Source: Argopecten irradians
Lineage: Eukaryota; Mollusca; Bivalvia; Pectinida; Pectinidae
Direction of reading: 5' to 3'
Length of the DNA: 64,000 nucleotides
Assembly (NCBI RefSeq): GCF_041381155.1
Contig: NC_091140.1
Coordinates: 26,458,452-26,522,451, forward strand
Shown here: positions 13,311 through 25,132 of the stretch, piece by piece
Numbering within the stretch: position 1 is the stretch's first letter
Layout of the letters: every line of letters begins with the position of its first letter
Notes under the pieces: generated by a model
Databases searched by the model: none
What the model saw: the letters and a program-made list of their open reading frames with translations, nothing else
What the model was told of the DNA's origin: nothing
Program-made: the position numbers and the translations under genes

Positions 13311-13599
13311 TATTGTTTAGTGTTTATTTCGTGAAAATTTCAGCACACAAAGCTCGATGTATGGACCAAGAAACCCCACTGGATTGAATATAGATTATGC
13401 ATATTTAGTCTTTAGCAGGACAAAAAAAAGTTTAATCCCAAAAATTGTACGATATAGTGTTGTTTATAAAAATCGTGTTTGTAATGGGCCTCTACAATAT
13501 CAATCATGTTAATACTTTAAACACGAGTCCGCACTTATGACACTGGTGAATATAAAACTCTGAATTTCCTCGTTTTTGGGTAGTTTTAACCAACAACTC

Positions 13600-13935
13600 T
13601 GAGTTTTTCAGCGTGTCACGATTATATTCAGTATGGTCAGGTTATATTCTGAATTGTAAACGAAAACTCAGCGTGTTACATTATATTCAGAGTGAAGACC
13701 GAAAACTTAGAGTGTAAGATTAAATTCAGCGTGTCAGATCAGAAACATATATGTTTCTGGTCAGATTAAGCTCATCATGTTCGGTTATATTCAATGTGAA
13801 AATTGTAAACTAGGCGTGTCCGATTATATTCAGCGTGTCAGATTAAACTCAGCATGTTCTGTGAAAGTCAGAGTTGTCCGGTTAAACTCAAAGTGTCCGA
13901 ATATATTAAGCGCGTTCTGTAAAATTCAGAGTTTT
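13600..13935. repeat. degenerate 20-22 bp tandem repeat
   Basis: Diverged repetitions of ATTCAGCGTGTCCGATTATA, with variants such as AACTCAGCATGTTC and AACTCAAAGTGTCCG. No coding potential. Confidence 0.65.
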
Positions 13936-14992
13936 GTGTCAATCAAACTTGCCCAGAGCGGGAACCCCGGGTCAGTCCTACCTAGCCACGGGGGTATCAC
14001 ACCTCGTATGCTACTGCGTATACGTAGCTGCGCTGTCAATCACTGGCCCGGTACAGATAGCCTGAGGTCAAAGAATGTTTACATCCAGGTCCTCGTACAC
14101 GTACGAGACATAGCCGCTAAACAATCGATGATTCTTTAAGTTAATTTTATAGTGGTGGTATAACTTTCAGCAATGGGACCTAATGTTGGTGACATCAGTC
14201 TAATATTATAGAGACAGTCAAATGAAGCGACCATGACCGAGTCGAATATTGAAGGACCACGCATGGACTCTATTTCTAGATCTCGACGAGACGAACAATT
14301 AATGTGTATAAACTAATTAATTCAAAGGACTCCAAATTTTCTTATCCTGTGCTCTAAAGTTCATCTACATATTTGAATTTTAACACCATTTTCGAAAAAC
14401 ATCACTGATTATCTATGTCCAGTCTTAAATATATTTGACCGTACGAATTATGCCGACTTAATCTAAACTTATCGTCACTAGTCTTTTTCATCGTGACCAT
14501 ATCTAAAAACCTATAGCCAGGTCTAAATAAAATAGTCCGTGGTCAATAATTAATTTGTTATGACTTACGTATTCATAAGACCGGTCTTGTGTACGTATAG
14601 TGTATCGTCTCTAATTAAGCTTAGGCCCGCTTTATATACTCCTGGAATTTGGCGGATTTTCGTTCATCATCGCTCTAATACATAACGACACCAGGAGGCA
14701 TGTGTTCCATGACGAACACAACCTGGACACGACGTTTGACGCCGAAGGTGACGTCAGCACCAGTCTAACGGCGATTACTGTGACGACACAGACGTTACGG
14801 CCAGCTGATATTCTCCAAAGCGCATTATTCGCCGTCAAAGTAAAACTGTTAAAATTTACTTTTCCTTTTTTTATATTTTATGATATAACGATATGTCGCT
14901 TAAACACTTGATATTTGAACATATACATGTAACTTTATGATTTAACTCCCCAAAAGAAAATGTCGGTCTGTAACACAGCCGAAATTTAGGGA

Positions 14993-15178
14993 TCATATAT
15001 TCTTGGTTTTGAATAACGCGCATTCAATCACCACCTTGTTCAGCACCTTCGGGTTTCGTCGGAATTCCGAATCGTATATCATGTGACCGACGTCCACACG
15101 ACCTGCACGTGGTGATCCAGGTAATTTGCGTAAACGCTGGCTATCAAATATGAGCAAATCATGCTGGTATATGTCCAC
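14993..15178 (-). CDS. unrecognised coding-like ORF or exon
   Basis: 61 codons with balanced composition and higher GC than its flanks, containing RLRKLPGSPRAGRVDVG and EFRRNPKVLNKVV. A possible acceptor (GTGTGAATTAG) lies just upstream on the same strand. I do not recognise the family. It lies inside the large intron region of urea-transporter copy 2, on the opposite strand. Confidence 0.2.
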   Translation of the reverse strand: MDIYQHDLLIFDSQRLRKLPGSPRAGRVDVGHMIYDSEFRRNPKVLNKVVIECALFKTKNI

Positions 15179-15651
15179 AGAGCGAGTATTTGAAACATCT
15201 AATTCACACCTTGCCGTAATTCAATAGTGTGTGTATATATATCAAATATTGTAATGTGCGAGCATAATTTTCTTTGTAAATCCAGTCTGCGGAAGTCGAC
15301 CACATGTTTTGTTTACGAAAAATTGTTGACATTTTCTCTTGGTTTCACAACTCTTGCGTTACTTCGAGATTGTCGCGACAATGTTCGGAAGAGTTCGTAA
15401 TGATTCGGCATCTTTCGAGCCTATTTTTACGTGTACACGTTCAAAAGGTTTTTTACTTTTATAATTAAAAATACTTCCAGTGCTGCAACTTAATAAAAAG
15501 TGGTAAAATTAGAAAGTTTGAACCTCGTACAGACGGATAAAAATATGTATAACACTTAAACAGTTTTCACTATGACAAAAAGAGCGAAAGTGATAGATCA
15601 TACAACTTTAAAGTCGCGCAAATAATCCAGGTAAATAACAATATCTATACG

Positions 15652-15840
15652 CTACTTGGTCTCAAACTGGTAATATTGAGCGAGTTCGTATACATTTCTA
15701 TGATCTTTCTTTACAGTCAATAGAATGATAGGATTCCTTTTTGTATTTGTAGCTGGGTGGTTTTGGTATACAGGAGGCATACTCTGAACAACTTCATTTT
15801 CTGATTTTTTTTCCTGTACATTCCAAGACTCGAGCACCTA
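15652..15840 (-). CDS. unrecognised coding-like ORF or exon
   Basis: A minus-strand open frame of about 61 codons with ILLTVKKDHRNVYELAQYY near its end. Composition looks protein-like but nothing is recognised. No in-phase splice join to the minus-strand ORF at 14993-15178 could be found by eye. Confidence 0.15.
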
Positions 15841-16265
15841 AAGCTAAGAAATATGTACAGGTACGCGAAGTTTTAATTAACTATATCTATTTTTTCATTG
15901 GTGCAAGTAGTCCTAAGTTTGGCAGAAGAACACAGTTTAGCGATATTAAAATGTTTCCCTTAAGAAATGGAAGTAATGATGTGATTCCAATGCTTTTATA
16001 TGATTTGACGGAATGTTTGCTTTATGCTACTTGATCACGTATAAGTACATAGACAAAATGTAAACAATATTAATAATATTTATTTTAAGCATAAACAAAG
16101 GACACTTTTCAGAAAGCATCTTCGATTAATGTTATCAAGGTAAATGTCTCATATTCTATCAATACTGTTAAAGATTTAAAGAAATGGCGTATAATGCATT
16201 CAACCTAAAGAAGCTATATGTAATACACAAGTGAAAAACTAACATGTCCATGTGATGGTTTCCAA

Positions 16266-16452
16266 ATATATATATATGTATACAAAAAACCACAACAATC
16301 AAACAGTTTTTGTATCGCCATAGCGCTTTCGCGGCTCTTGCCGTTCTTCAGGGGATTTTGAACAAGGAGACAAAATACCTGAAGAACAGCAAGAGCCGCG
16401 AAAGCGCAAGGGCGATACAAAACCTGTTTATTGTTGTAAATATACATATATA
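16266..16452. repeat. foldback hairpin element with about 75-bp arms
   Basis: Left arm contains GCGCTTTCGCGGCTCTTGC then GTTCTTCAGG. The right arm contains its reverse complement, CCTGAAGAAC then GCAAGAGCCGCGAAAGCGC. Arms extend outward to ATATATGTATA on each side. The loop is about 25 bp. The GC-rich core stands out from AT-rich flanks, consistent with a small foldback MITE. Confidence 0.8.
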
Positions 16453-16974
16453 GTAAACAACATGTTTCTACAGCTGCTGCTATCCTTTAGGTGAATGATT
16501 GGTTTTTTTTTCAATTTTGATATTAATTTATTCATACTTTGACATAGATGAAATAGATAGGCTAACATATATTAAATCGAAGTGGTGATAGCAATACAAC
16601 ATGGTGCCACCAATACATCAATATACTGTACTTTTTTGTTTTTATGTTGTTTTTTGTCTTTATTTGGCTATATTTTCAATTACTTAAAAGATAAAACAAG
16701 AAGCCCATTTGGCCTGTTACACTTTCATGGCTTGTTTTGTTAACGAATATTCTTGAACAACGATTGTATACTTTATCTCTAATTCTCGTTTTTTCAAGAC
16801 GCTTTTAAATAAAATTTGAGTTTGATACTTAATGTTTCCCTTCCTCCATGAATGTTTATGAACTCGTTTCGTTAAATCCGGAACTCTATGACTAGTTGCA
16901 AATTAAATGATTTATCTGAATTTCAACCAATTGGACCGGGCCTATCCTGTTCGTAAGGGTTAACACCAAACACA

Positions 16975-17085
16975 GTCTATCCACAAGGGTGTTTCTGGCC
17001 AAATCCATGCATAACTCTATGACTAGTATCAATTTAAAGGAAATGTTGACGGACGGACGACGGATACCACATAAGGTCATCGACC
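16975..17085 (+). repeat. end fragment of the CCAAATTTGG repeat family
   Basis: Carries TGGCCAAATCCATGC, AACTCTATGACTAG, and AAAGGAAATGTTGACGGACG. These match the final unit and tail of the tandem array at 27.1-28.4 kb, so it is a dispersed copy of the same family. Confidence 0.7.
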
Positions 17086-17402
17086 CTTTGTTATCTTTAT
17101 GGTTAAACTGGGATACTTTTTACCTTCCAGAGAAATCTTTCGAGTATCAGAACGGAATACAAGATCTAGCTGGATTTACTCAGATTGGGGTACTAGTAAT
17201 TAATGTATTCACGCTGTCTTTGTATCCACCCCCTCCGTTAAGGTGCCGTTATAGATAACAAAATGACTCTGACACATTGAGATGCATATAGACTTTTAAG
17301 AATAAAAGTAAAACCTCTTCGAAATTAAAAAATATACATGTCGAATACCATGCTAAATTCTCTGTAATGTTGTCAGGTGATCCACGCCAGATTCGGAAGG
17401 AA

Positions 17403-17404
17403 GG

Positions 17405-17436
<32 letters not shown>

Positions 17437-17438
17437 GT
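17403..17438. repeat. CA/TA microsatellite
   Basis: A run of CA followed by a run of TA inside the exon of urea-transporter copy 2, immediately after the VIHARFG segment. It destroys the reading frame there. Confidence 0.9.
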
Positions 17439-18439
17439 TTTCTGTTGCTTCTCACTGCTCACCAATTTGGTATCCTTGGCAACCAATGCTGGTGGGGAAA
17501 GCAGCCATTCAAACACTGACTGAACACGCGTCGGAGGATTACACCCTGATTGTATTGGCAACATTATTTGGATCCTACTCTGAGATAGGTGGATTAGGGA
17601 CAACGTTCTATGTGTCCTACTTCAATCTTTGTTTATCTTTTGTAATCTTAACTGTCTTCTTCATAAATGTTCTTTAAACAAGTACCGATGAGTTTTCTAG
17701 TTTGGGCGATATATCTAAAATGTACAATATTGTTTCCTGCGTTGAAGGAATCCCCGGGAGACAGTTTTATCACCTTCTGGTAAGAGAGAGGGATAGTTTT
17801 AGGAATATTGAGAATTTTTTCTAGCCTCCGGTATTAATTACTGTAACCAAGCCGCATGGTAAAGTAGAATCGCCTCCAAGCTGATGCAGGGGCTTTATCC
17901 TGGCAGGCCTTAATGTGGATACAGCAGGGATGGCTTACATCACGCTCAGTGCCGAAAATGGAACCAACCTCTTGACCGAAATGCAAATTGATGAAGGTAG
18001 AAATTAGATTGTTTGCTGCTAAATTATAACAAAATGATTAAATGCAAGCACCTGAGCACAAGGACATGACGCATCAACATGCGATTTAAATGTACATAAT
18101 TGAAACATTACCTTGTGATCCATGACCTACATGTATTTCACAATCAAATATTTAATTCAATATAAAAGTCATTATAGCTAATAATACAAAGAAATACGTA
18201 GTTCATCTTCAATTCAGTGTATCTAAGGACAGTATTGCTTACCTCTTTAACTAACAATCCTTGTTCGCCTGAATAATCTGCACATATCAACCTTCCAAAA
18301 AGTCAAAAGTATGGTACTGTTAAAGCTCGTGACACCTTTCATCGCCGAGAAACTTTTTGGGACTACTAGCGGAATTATTGTTCTGAGCATGTTGTCCATG
18401 GCCATAATGTCGGACTTATGGTATTTGCTTGTGGAATGC

Positions 18440-18755
18440 AATCCTCTACATTCCAGGAGTTCCGATCACTAACGATCTCTATACTCCTGGACTATCTCAT
18501 AGTCAAACTGGAGGCAACCGAACAGAACATGTAATTTAGTACTTTGATATACATAAAAAATGTATAAAGGTACATTGTGGTTGATTGTGTGGCTTGGAAG
18601 TTGGGCGTCGCTCTCTCTGTAGTCTTCAAAGGAAAGCTATGCAGGTCCGTAATTGGTTCAGATGTTTCCCACTGAGCTGCCTCCAGTTTAACTCTGAGAT
18701 AGTCCAGGGGTGTAGAGATCGTAAGTGATCGGAAACCCCTGGAGTATCGAGGATG
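18440..18755. mobile_element. foldback MITE with 9-bp target duplication (MULE-like)
   Basis: Inverted arms of about 80 bp begin ATCCTC at each end and continue through TTCCGATCAC, ACGATCTCTA and CCTGGACTATCTCA. The element is flanked by GTGGAATGC at 18431-18439 and 18756-18764. Removing it restores alignment of the exon with the minus-strand urea-transporter copy. A 9-bp duplication fits Mutator-like transposons. A related inverted structure lies at 60.2-60.6 kb. Confidence 0.8.
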
Positions 18756-19936
18756 GTGGAATGCCGCTCTACATGGATCGTCCTCTTCGGTGCCATTCTT
18801 ACCATGTCGTCCTTTCCTGCGGTAGTTTTGTGATGTAGGTCAAATAAACATCTGAAGGAACGATAGCAAGTAAATACATGGGTTGACTGAGGGTTAATGG
18901 TTGGCATTGTGTTGCGGACATGATAATGACAAACTCACATATTATCATCATTCTAGGCTAATCGTTAAACATGTTACAAGTAATTCTTTTCAATATTTCA
19001 CATTGATAAAGAAGTGACTTTTCGGTGAATTTACATCTATACTTGGTTTTCGTTATTTTTTTTCCAAAATGACGGTCATAAATATCACGGTAATGTTTCT
19101 TCAAAAACTTAAAATAATTCCTTATTTTATCACAAAACAAGAGTCGGTTTTTGTTTTTATTCTTTGTAGCTTATAGGCAAGTAAAATACCATGTCGAAGG
19201 GTATTTTTGTATATTCCTTTTTTATTTCGTCGTAAATTTTTATTCTTCTCTTCAGGTGGTATAGTTGGCACGGTAACCGGTATAGCAGCTGCACTGATCT
19301 TAGCAACTTCGTCATCAATACGTCACAGGATCATATTTTATGGCGGGAAGCTAGCTTTTGTAGCTTTTCCATTAGTCTTATGCTTTGTGTAACTGTGTCT
19401 TTACGCACACACAAAATCAAGTCAAAGGCCGAAGCTAACGTGGAATGGCAGAAACTGTACAATATTGATAACCCACCGAGTCCATAGGAACAGAAGTATC
19501 AGGAGGAGCTGAAGCAGCACGTGTATGACAAGAGACCGTCCTATGATCAGATGACCGACACCTTCAGTCGGACCAAGTTCGTCGCTTACGTAAGCAGGGC
19601 GGATGTATACTATAGCTCTACTATTCGCCATTGTCATACCAGGTATCATGGTAACAGCGTAGTAAACATACATTCAACGAGGAGATAAAGCTGATGGTCT
19701 GTGATTAAAGTTATAAAGTCTATCCGAGATTATTCGATATCGATTTCTCCATTTCGATCATTATTTTAATAAATTTCGTTTGTTTGAAATAACGTAAGTT
19801 ATCGCTAGTTCTCAGAAAGTAAAGAAGGCATCCTTCATAAATGCATAGGTTCCCCATGTGATAATGGATAGGTAGACTGAACACATATCAGTCAGAATTA
19901 ACTAGATTTTAAACAAACATCATCGTAGGACCAGCG

Positions 19937-20285
19937 TCTTGATTCCACATATCGAACGTTTAATGTCTTGATTCAAGACATCGAACGTTTACCTTCTTGA
20001 GTCCACATATCGAACGTTTAACTTCTTTATCCCAGACACAAAGCGTTTAACATCTAGATTCCAGACATCGGGCGTTTAATTTCTTGATTCAAGACATCGA
20101 ACGTTTAACTTCTTGATTTCATACATCGAACGTTTACCTTCTTGATTCCACATATCGAACGTTTAACCTTCTTGATTCCAGACATAAAGCGTTTAAAGTC
20201 TTGATTCCAGGCATCAAGCGTTTAACATATAAATTCCAGACATCGGGCGATTAACGTCTTGATTCAAGACATCTAACGTTTTTGG
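19937..20285. repeat. degenerate 29-31 bp tandem repeat, about 12 copies
   Basis: Units follow CTTGATTCCAGACATCG then AACGTTTAAC, with scattered substitutions. It is a diverged minisatellite just beyond the end of urea-transporter copy 2. Confidence 0.85.
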
Positions 20286-20839
20286 TATACCAGGTTCTGT
20301 CTTGGGGCCTTTCTAATATTAGTAAATGTCAATTTATATTGTAATTGTTGTTGGCCGTCATACATGTATATTTGAGTTCGATATCATGAGTTTTGTTTGA
20401 CAACGACTTGATACAAGTCAGGTTAAAGCTTTGATACATGAATTTGTATATTTACCATGAATAAAGAAAGTAGTTGACTTCGAGAAATCTGAGTCTTTGA
20501 TTAGGGAGTTATGACATACTTGAAACACTTTGATATTAAATATACACTTTTAAACACTTTGATATTAAATATAAGAAGAAAATTAATCTTTCTTTGTTCA
20601 TTGTGGAATGTGCAAGGTGAACCAATAACGCTCTTCATTCGCTGTATTATGCAATACCTCCAATCTCGGAATAAGCATTGATTGACATTCAGAACTTTCT
20701 CTGATGTTAAGAAATAAAATAGTAATTTTCTGTTTATTTTTTTGTCATTTGCAAGCTCCTGACATTATGGTGTTTTTTGTAAAATGTTATTAAAATACAG
20801 ATGCAAATTCTAACTGGATTACTAACTAGAACTGCACGA

Positions 20840-23800
20840 ATGATATGGTCTATTTGGCAACATTGATAATGATATGGTCTGTAAAATAACCATGATAATG
20901 ATATGGTCTATATGATAACCATGATAATGATATGGTCTATATGACAACTAAGATAATGATATGGTCTGTAAGATAATTATGATAATGATATGGTCTATAT
21001 GACAACTAAGATAATGATATGGTCTGTAAGATAATTATGATAAAGATATGGTCTGTAAAAAAACCATGATAATGATATGGTCTGTAAAATAACCATGATA
21101 ATGATATGGTCTGTAAAATAACCATGATAATTATATGGTCTATATGGCAACCGTGATAATGATATGGTCTATATGACAACCTTGATAATGATATGGTCTA
21201 TATGACAACTAAGATAATGATATGGTCTATATGACAACCATGATAATCATATGGTCTATATGACAACCTTGATAATGATATGGTCTATATGACAACTAAG
21301 ATAATGATATGGTCTGTAAGATAATTATGATAATGATATGGTCTATATGACAACCATGATAATGATATGGTCTATATGACAGCCATGATAAAGATATGGT
21401 CTATATGACAACTAAGATAATGATATGGTCTATATGACAACCTTGATAATGATATGGTCTATATGACAACTAAGATAATGATATGGTCTGTAAAATAACC
21501 ATGATAATGATATGGTCTGTACGATAACCATGATAATGATATGGTCTATATGACAACTAAGATAATGATATGGTATGTAAAATTACCATGATAATGATAT
21601 GGTCTGTAAAATAACCATGATAATGATATGGTCTATAAAATAACCATGATAATGATATGGTCTATATGACAACCGTGATAATGATATGGTCTATATGACA
21701 ACCTTGATAATGATATGGTCTATATGACAACTAAGATAATGATATGGTCTATATGACAACTAAGATAATGATATGGTCTATATGACAACCATGATAATGA
21801 TATGGTCTATATGACAACCTTGATAATGATATGGTCTATATGACAACTAAGATAATGATATGGTCTATATGACAACTATGATAATGATATGGTCTATATG
21901 ACAACTAAGATAATGATATGGTCTGTAAGATAATTATGATAAAGATATGGTCTGTAAAATAACCATGATAATGATATGGTCTGTAAAATAACCATGATAA
22001 TGATATGGTCTATATGACAACTAAGATAATAATATGGTCTGTAAGATAATTATGATAATGATATGGTCTATATGACAACTAAGATAATGATATGGTCTGT
22101 AAGATAATTATGATAAAGATATGGTCTGTAAAATAACCATGATAATGATATGGTCTGTAAAATAACCATGATAATGATATGGTCTGTAAAATAACCATGA
22201 TAATGATATGGTCTATATGGCAACCGTGATAATGATATGGTCTATATGACAACCTTGATAATGATATGGTCTATATGACAACTAAGATAATGATATGGTA
22301 TGTAAAATAACCATGATAATGATATGGTCTGTAAAATAACCATGATAATGATATGGTCTATATGATAACCATGATAATGATATGGTCTGTAAAATAACCA
22401 TGATAATGATATGGTCTATATGACAACTAAGATAATATAATATGGTCTATATGACAACTAAGATAATGATATGGTCTATATGACAACTAAGATAATGATA
22501 TGGTCTATATGACAACTAAGATAATGATATGGCCTATATGACAACTAAGATAATGATATGGTCTGTAAGATAACCATGATAATCATATGGTCTATATGAC
22601 AAGTAAGATAATAATATGGTCTATATGGCAACTAAGATAATGATATGGTCTATACGACAACTATGATAATCATATGGTCTATATGACAACTAATATAATA
22701 ATATGGTCTATATGACAACTAAGATAATGATATGGCCTATATGATAACCATGATAGTGATATGGTCTATATGACAACCATGATAATCATATGGTCTATAT
22801 GACAACTAAGATAATATAATATGGTCTATATGACAACTAAGATAATGATATGGTCTATATGACAACTAAGATAATGATGTGGTCTATATGACAACTAAGA
22901 TAATGATATGGCCTATATGACAACTAAGATAATGATATGGTCTGTAAGATAACCCTGATAATCATATGGTCTATATGACAAGTAAGATAATAATATGGTC
23001 TATATGGCAACTAAGATAATGATATGGTCTATACGACAACTATGATAATCATATGGTCTATATGACAACTTATATAATAATATGGTCTATATGACAACTA
23101 AGATAATGATATGGTCTATATGACAACTAAGATAATGATATGGTCTATATGACAACCATGATAATCATATGGTCTATATGACAAGTAAGATAATAATATG
23201 GTCTATATGGCAACTAAGATAATGATATGGTCTATACGACAACTATGATAATCATATGGTCTATATGACAACTAATATAATAATATGGTCTATATGACAA
23301 CTAAGATAATGATATGGTCTATATGACAACTAAGATAATGATATGGTCTATATGACAACCATGATAATCATATGGTCTATATGACAACTAAGATAATGAT
23401 AAGGTCTATATGACAACCATGATAATGATATGGTCTATATGACAACCATGATAATGATATGGTCTATATGACAACTAAGATAATCATATGGTCTATATGA
23501 CAACTAAGATAATGATATGGTCTATATGACAACTAAGATAATGATAAGGTCTATATGACAACTAAGATAATGATAAGGTCTATATGACAACCATGATAAT
23601 GATATGGTCTATATGACAACCATGATAATCATATGGTCTATATGACAACCATGATAATCATATGGTCTATATGAAAACCATGATAATCATATGGTCTATA
23701 TGACAACCATGATAAGCATATGGTCTATATGACAACTAAGATAATCATATGGTCTATATGACAACTAAGATAATGATATGGTCTATATGACAACTAAGAT

Positions 23801-24219
23801 AATGATAAGGTCTATATGACAACCATGATAATGATATGGTCTATATGACAACCATGATAATGATATGGTCTATATGACAACCATGATAATGATATGGTCT
23901 ATATGACAACCATGATAATGATATGGTCTATATAACAACTAAGATAATGATAAGGTCTATATGACAACCATGATAATGATATGGTCTATATGACAACCAT
24001 GGTAATGATATGGTCTATATGACAACCATGATAATCATATGGTCTATATGACAACCATGATAATGATATGGTATATATAACAACTAAGATAATGATAAGG
24101 TCTATATGACAACCATGATAATGATATGGTCTATATGACAACCATGATAATGATATGATCTGTAAGATAACCATGATAATGATATGGTCTATATGACAAT
24201 CATGATAATGATATGGTAC
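20840..24219. repeat. 29-bp satellite array, about 116 copies, with higher-order structure
   Basis: The unit is GATAATGATATGG plus TCTATATGACAACCAT. Main variants have TCTGTAAAATAACCAT or TCTATATGACAACTAA. Variant patterns recur in blocks: the rare TAAAGATATGG variant is at 21041, 21940 and 22114 (offsets 31 and 6 units), and AAGTAAGATAATAATATGG is at 22601, 22980 and 23183. The first part is rich in TCTGTAAAATAACC and the later part in CAACTAAG, so subfamilies are ordered along the array. It is non-coding. Confidence 0.97.
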
Positions 24220-25120
24220 AGATTTGGTTTATATTTTTGTAAATGTTTTGGATTACCACAACCAAAATCTTGAGAATAAAATTCCATAATATCATGAAAT
24301 ATGGCTACATAATGATATTGTATTCATAATTCATGATGTGATCAAAAGTTTCAAATCATGATATCACCTTCACAAGATAATTTGTCTTTAGGGAGCAGTC
24401 CAAGTTAATCTAAATGCCATTTGAACTAGCATTATGGGGTGCTGTCAGAAGCTGTAATGAGTGAAATAAAGATGTGACACTTACAGGTTTAAATATTACT
24501 TTGTACAAGTAAACCTGCTATACTGGTATTTTTCCTCTAGATTGTTTAAGATGAAGCTTAAGGCAAATAAGTAAAGAGACATTTCTTTGTTTGGATATCA
24601 AAAAGTATTGAAATTCTAAACATCAAATGAAACGAATGTATTAGTAAGAATGTTGATTGTATGTGTTATTATGAGAAGTAGTAAAACAGTCATTACAAGA
24701 TGGAAAGAGATATATAGTATGCAAACACATTAAAGAGTGATTGTTCCAAGGATTATTTTCCTTCTTGAATTCATGAATTTTGATCATCATGACTTCATGC
24801 TTAAAACTTTCCTTTAGCATTTATGTATCAAATTGAAAGATAATGCATGAAATCTTCCAGTAAAAAAACTTATGCACTTTCATCCATTGTAAAATCTTCC
24901 TCAATGTTGATCCTTGATCAATGTTGTATTTATGAAATAAATATAACTTCAACTGTTCGAAAGGAATACATAATGATGTAATATAATTATTATTAAGTTT
25001 TACTTCAAAAGCCAAAGTCGGTATCAAAGTAAAACAAAGGAATGTCCCTTTCATGATATACCTAAGTTACTACATAAACAAAAGGGACACAACCAGCTCA
25101 CAATTATTTCCATATGTACA
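24220..25120. other. AT-rich flank of the satellite
   Basis: No gene, RNA or repeat boundary recognised. Only short chance ORFs. Confidence 0.5.
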
Positions 25121-25126
25121 TTTATT
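25121..25126 (-). terminator. polyadenylation signal of the RWDD2-like gene
   Basis: AATAAA on the minus strand, about 6 bases past the TAA stop of the gene that ends at 25133. The 3' UTR is therefore short. Confidence 0.7.
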
Positions 25127-25132
25127 GCAGTT

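Larger units (their letters stand above)
14620..19704 (+). pseudogene. DUR3-like: DUR3-type urea/solute symporter, broken copy 2
   Basis: Plus-strand remains of the same gene as the minus-strand copy at 10.0-12.5 kb, including the N-terminal exon (about 14620-14840: GFSFIIALIHND, then SLTAITVTTQTLRPADILQ). Later exons are 17379-17996, 18326-18439 continued at 18756-18853, and 19256-19651 with a tail to about 19704. Lesions include a CA/TA microsatellite right after VIHARFG (17403-17438), frameshifts around 17750-17900, and TAG in the C-terminal domain near 19485. A deletion fuses two exons at a shared TCG near 18410, and a 316-bp foldback element sits at 18440-18755. This copy retains the 39 bp and the base near 11046 lost from the other copy. 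Intron sequence after the 17996 donor also resembles the other copy, so the pair arose by genomic duplication. The exon joining 14840 to 17379 was not found. Confidence 0.8.

Noticed and set aside
20840..24219. CRISPR-like regular repeats
   Set aside because: Units are contiguous with no unique spacers, and the DNA is eukaryotic. The same applies to the other arrays.
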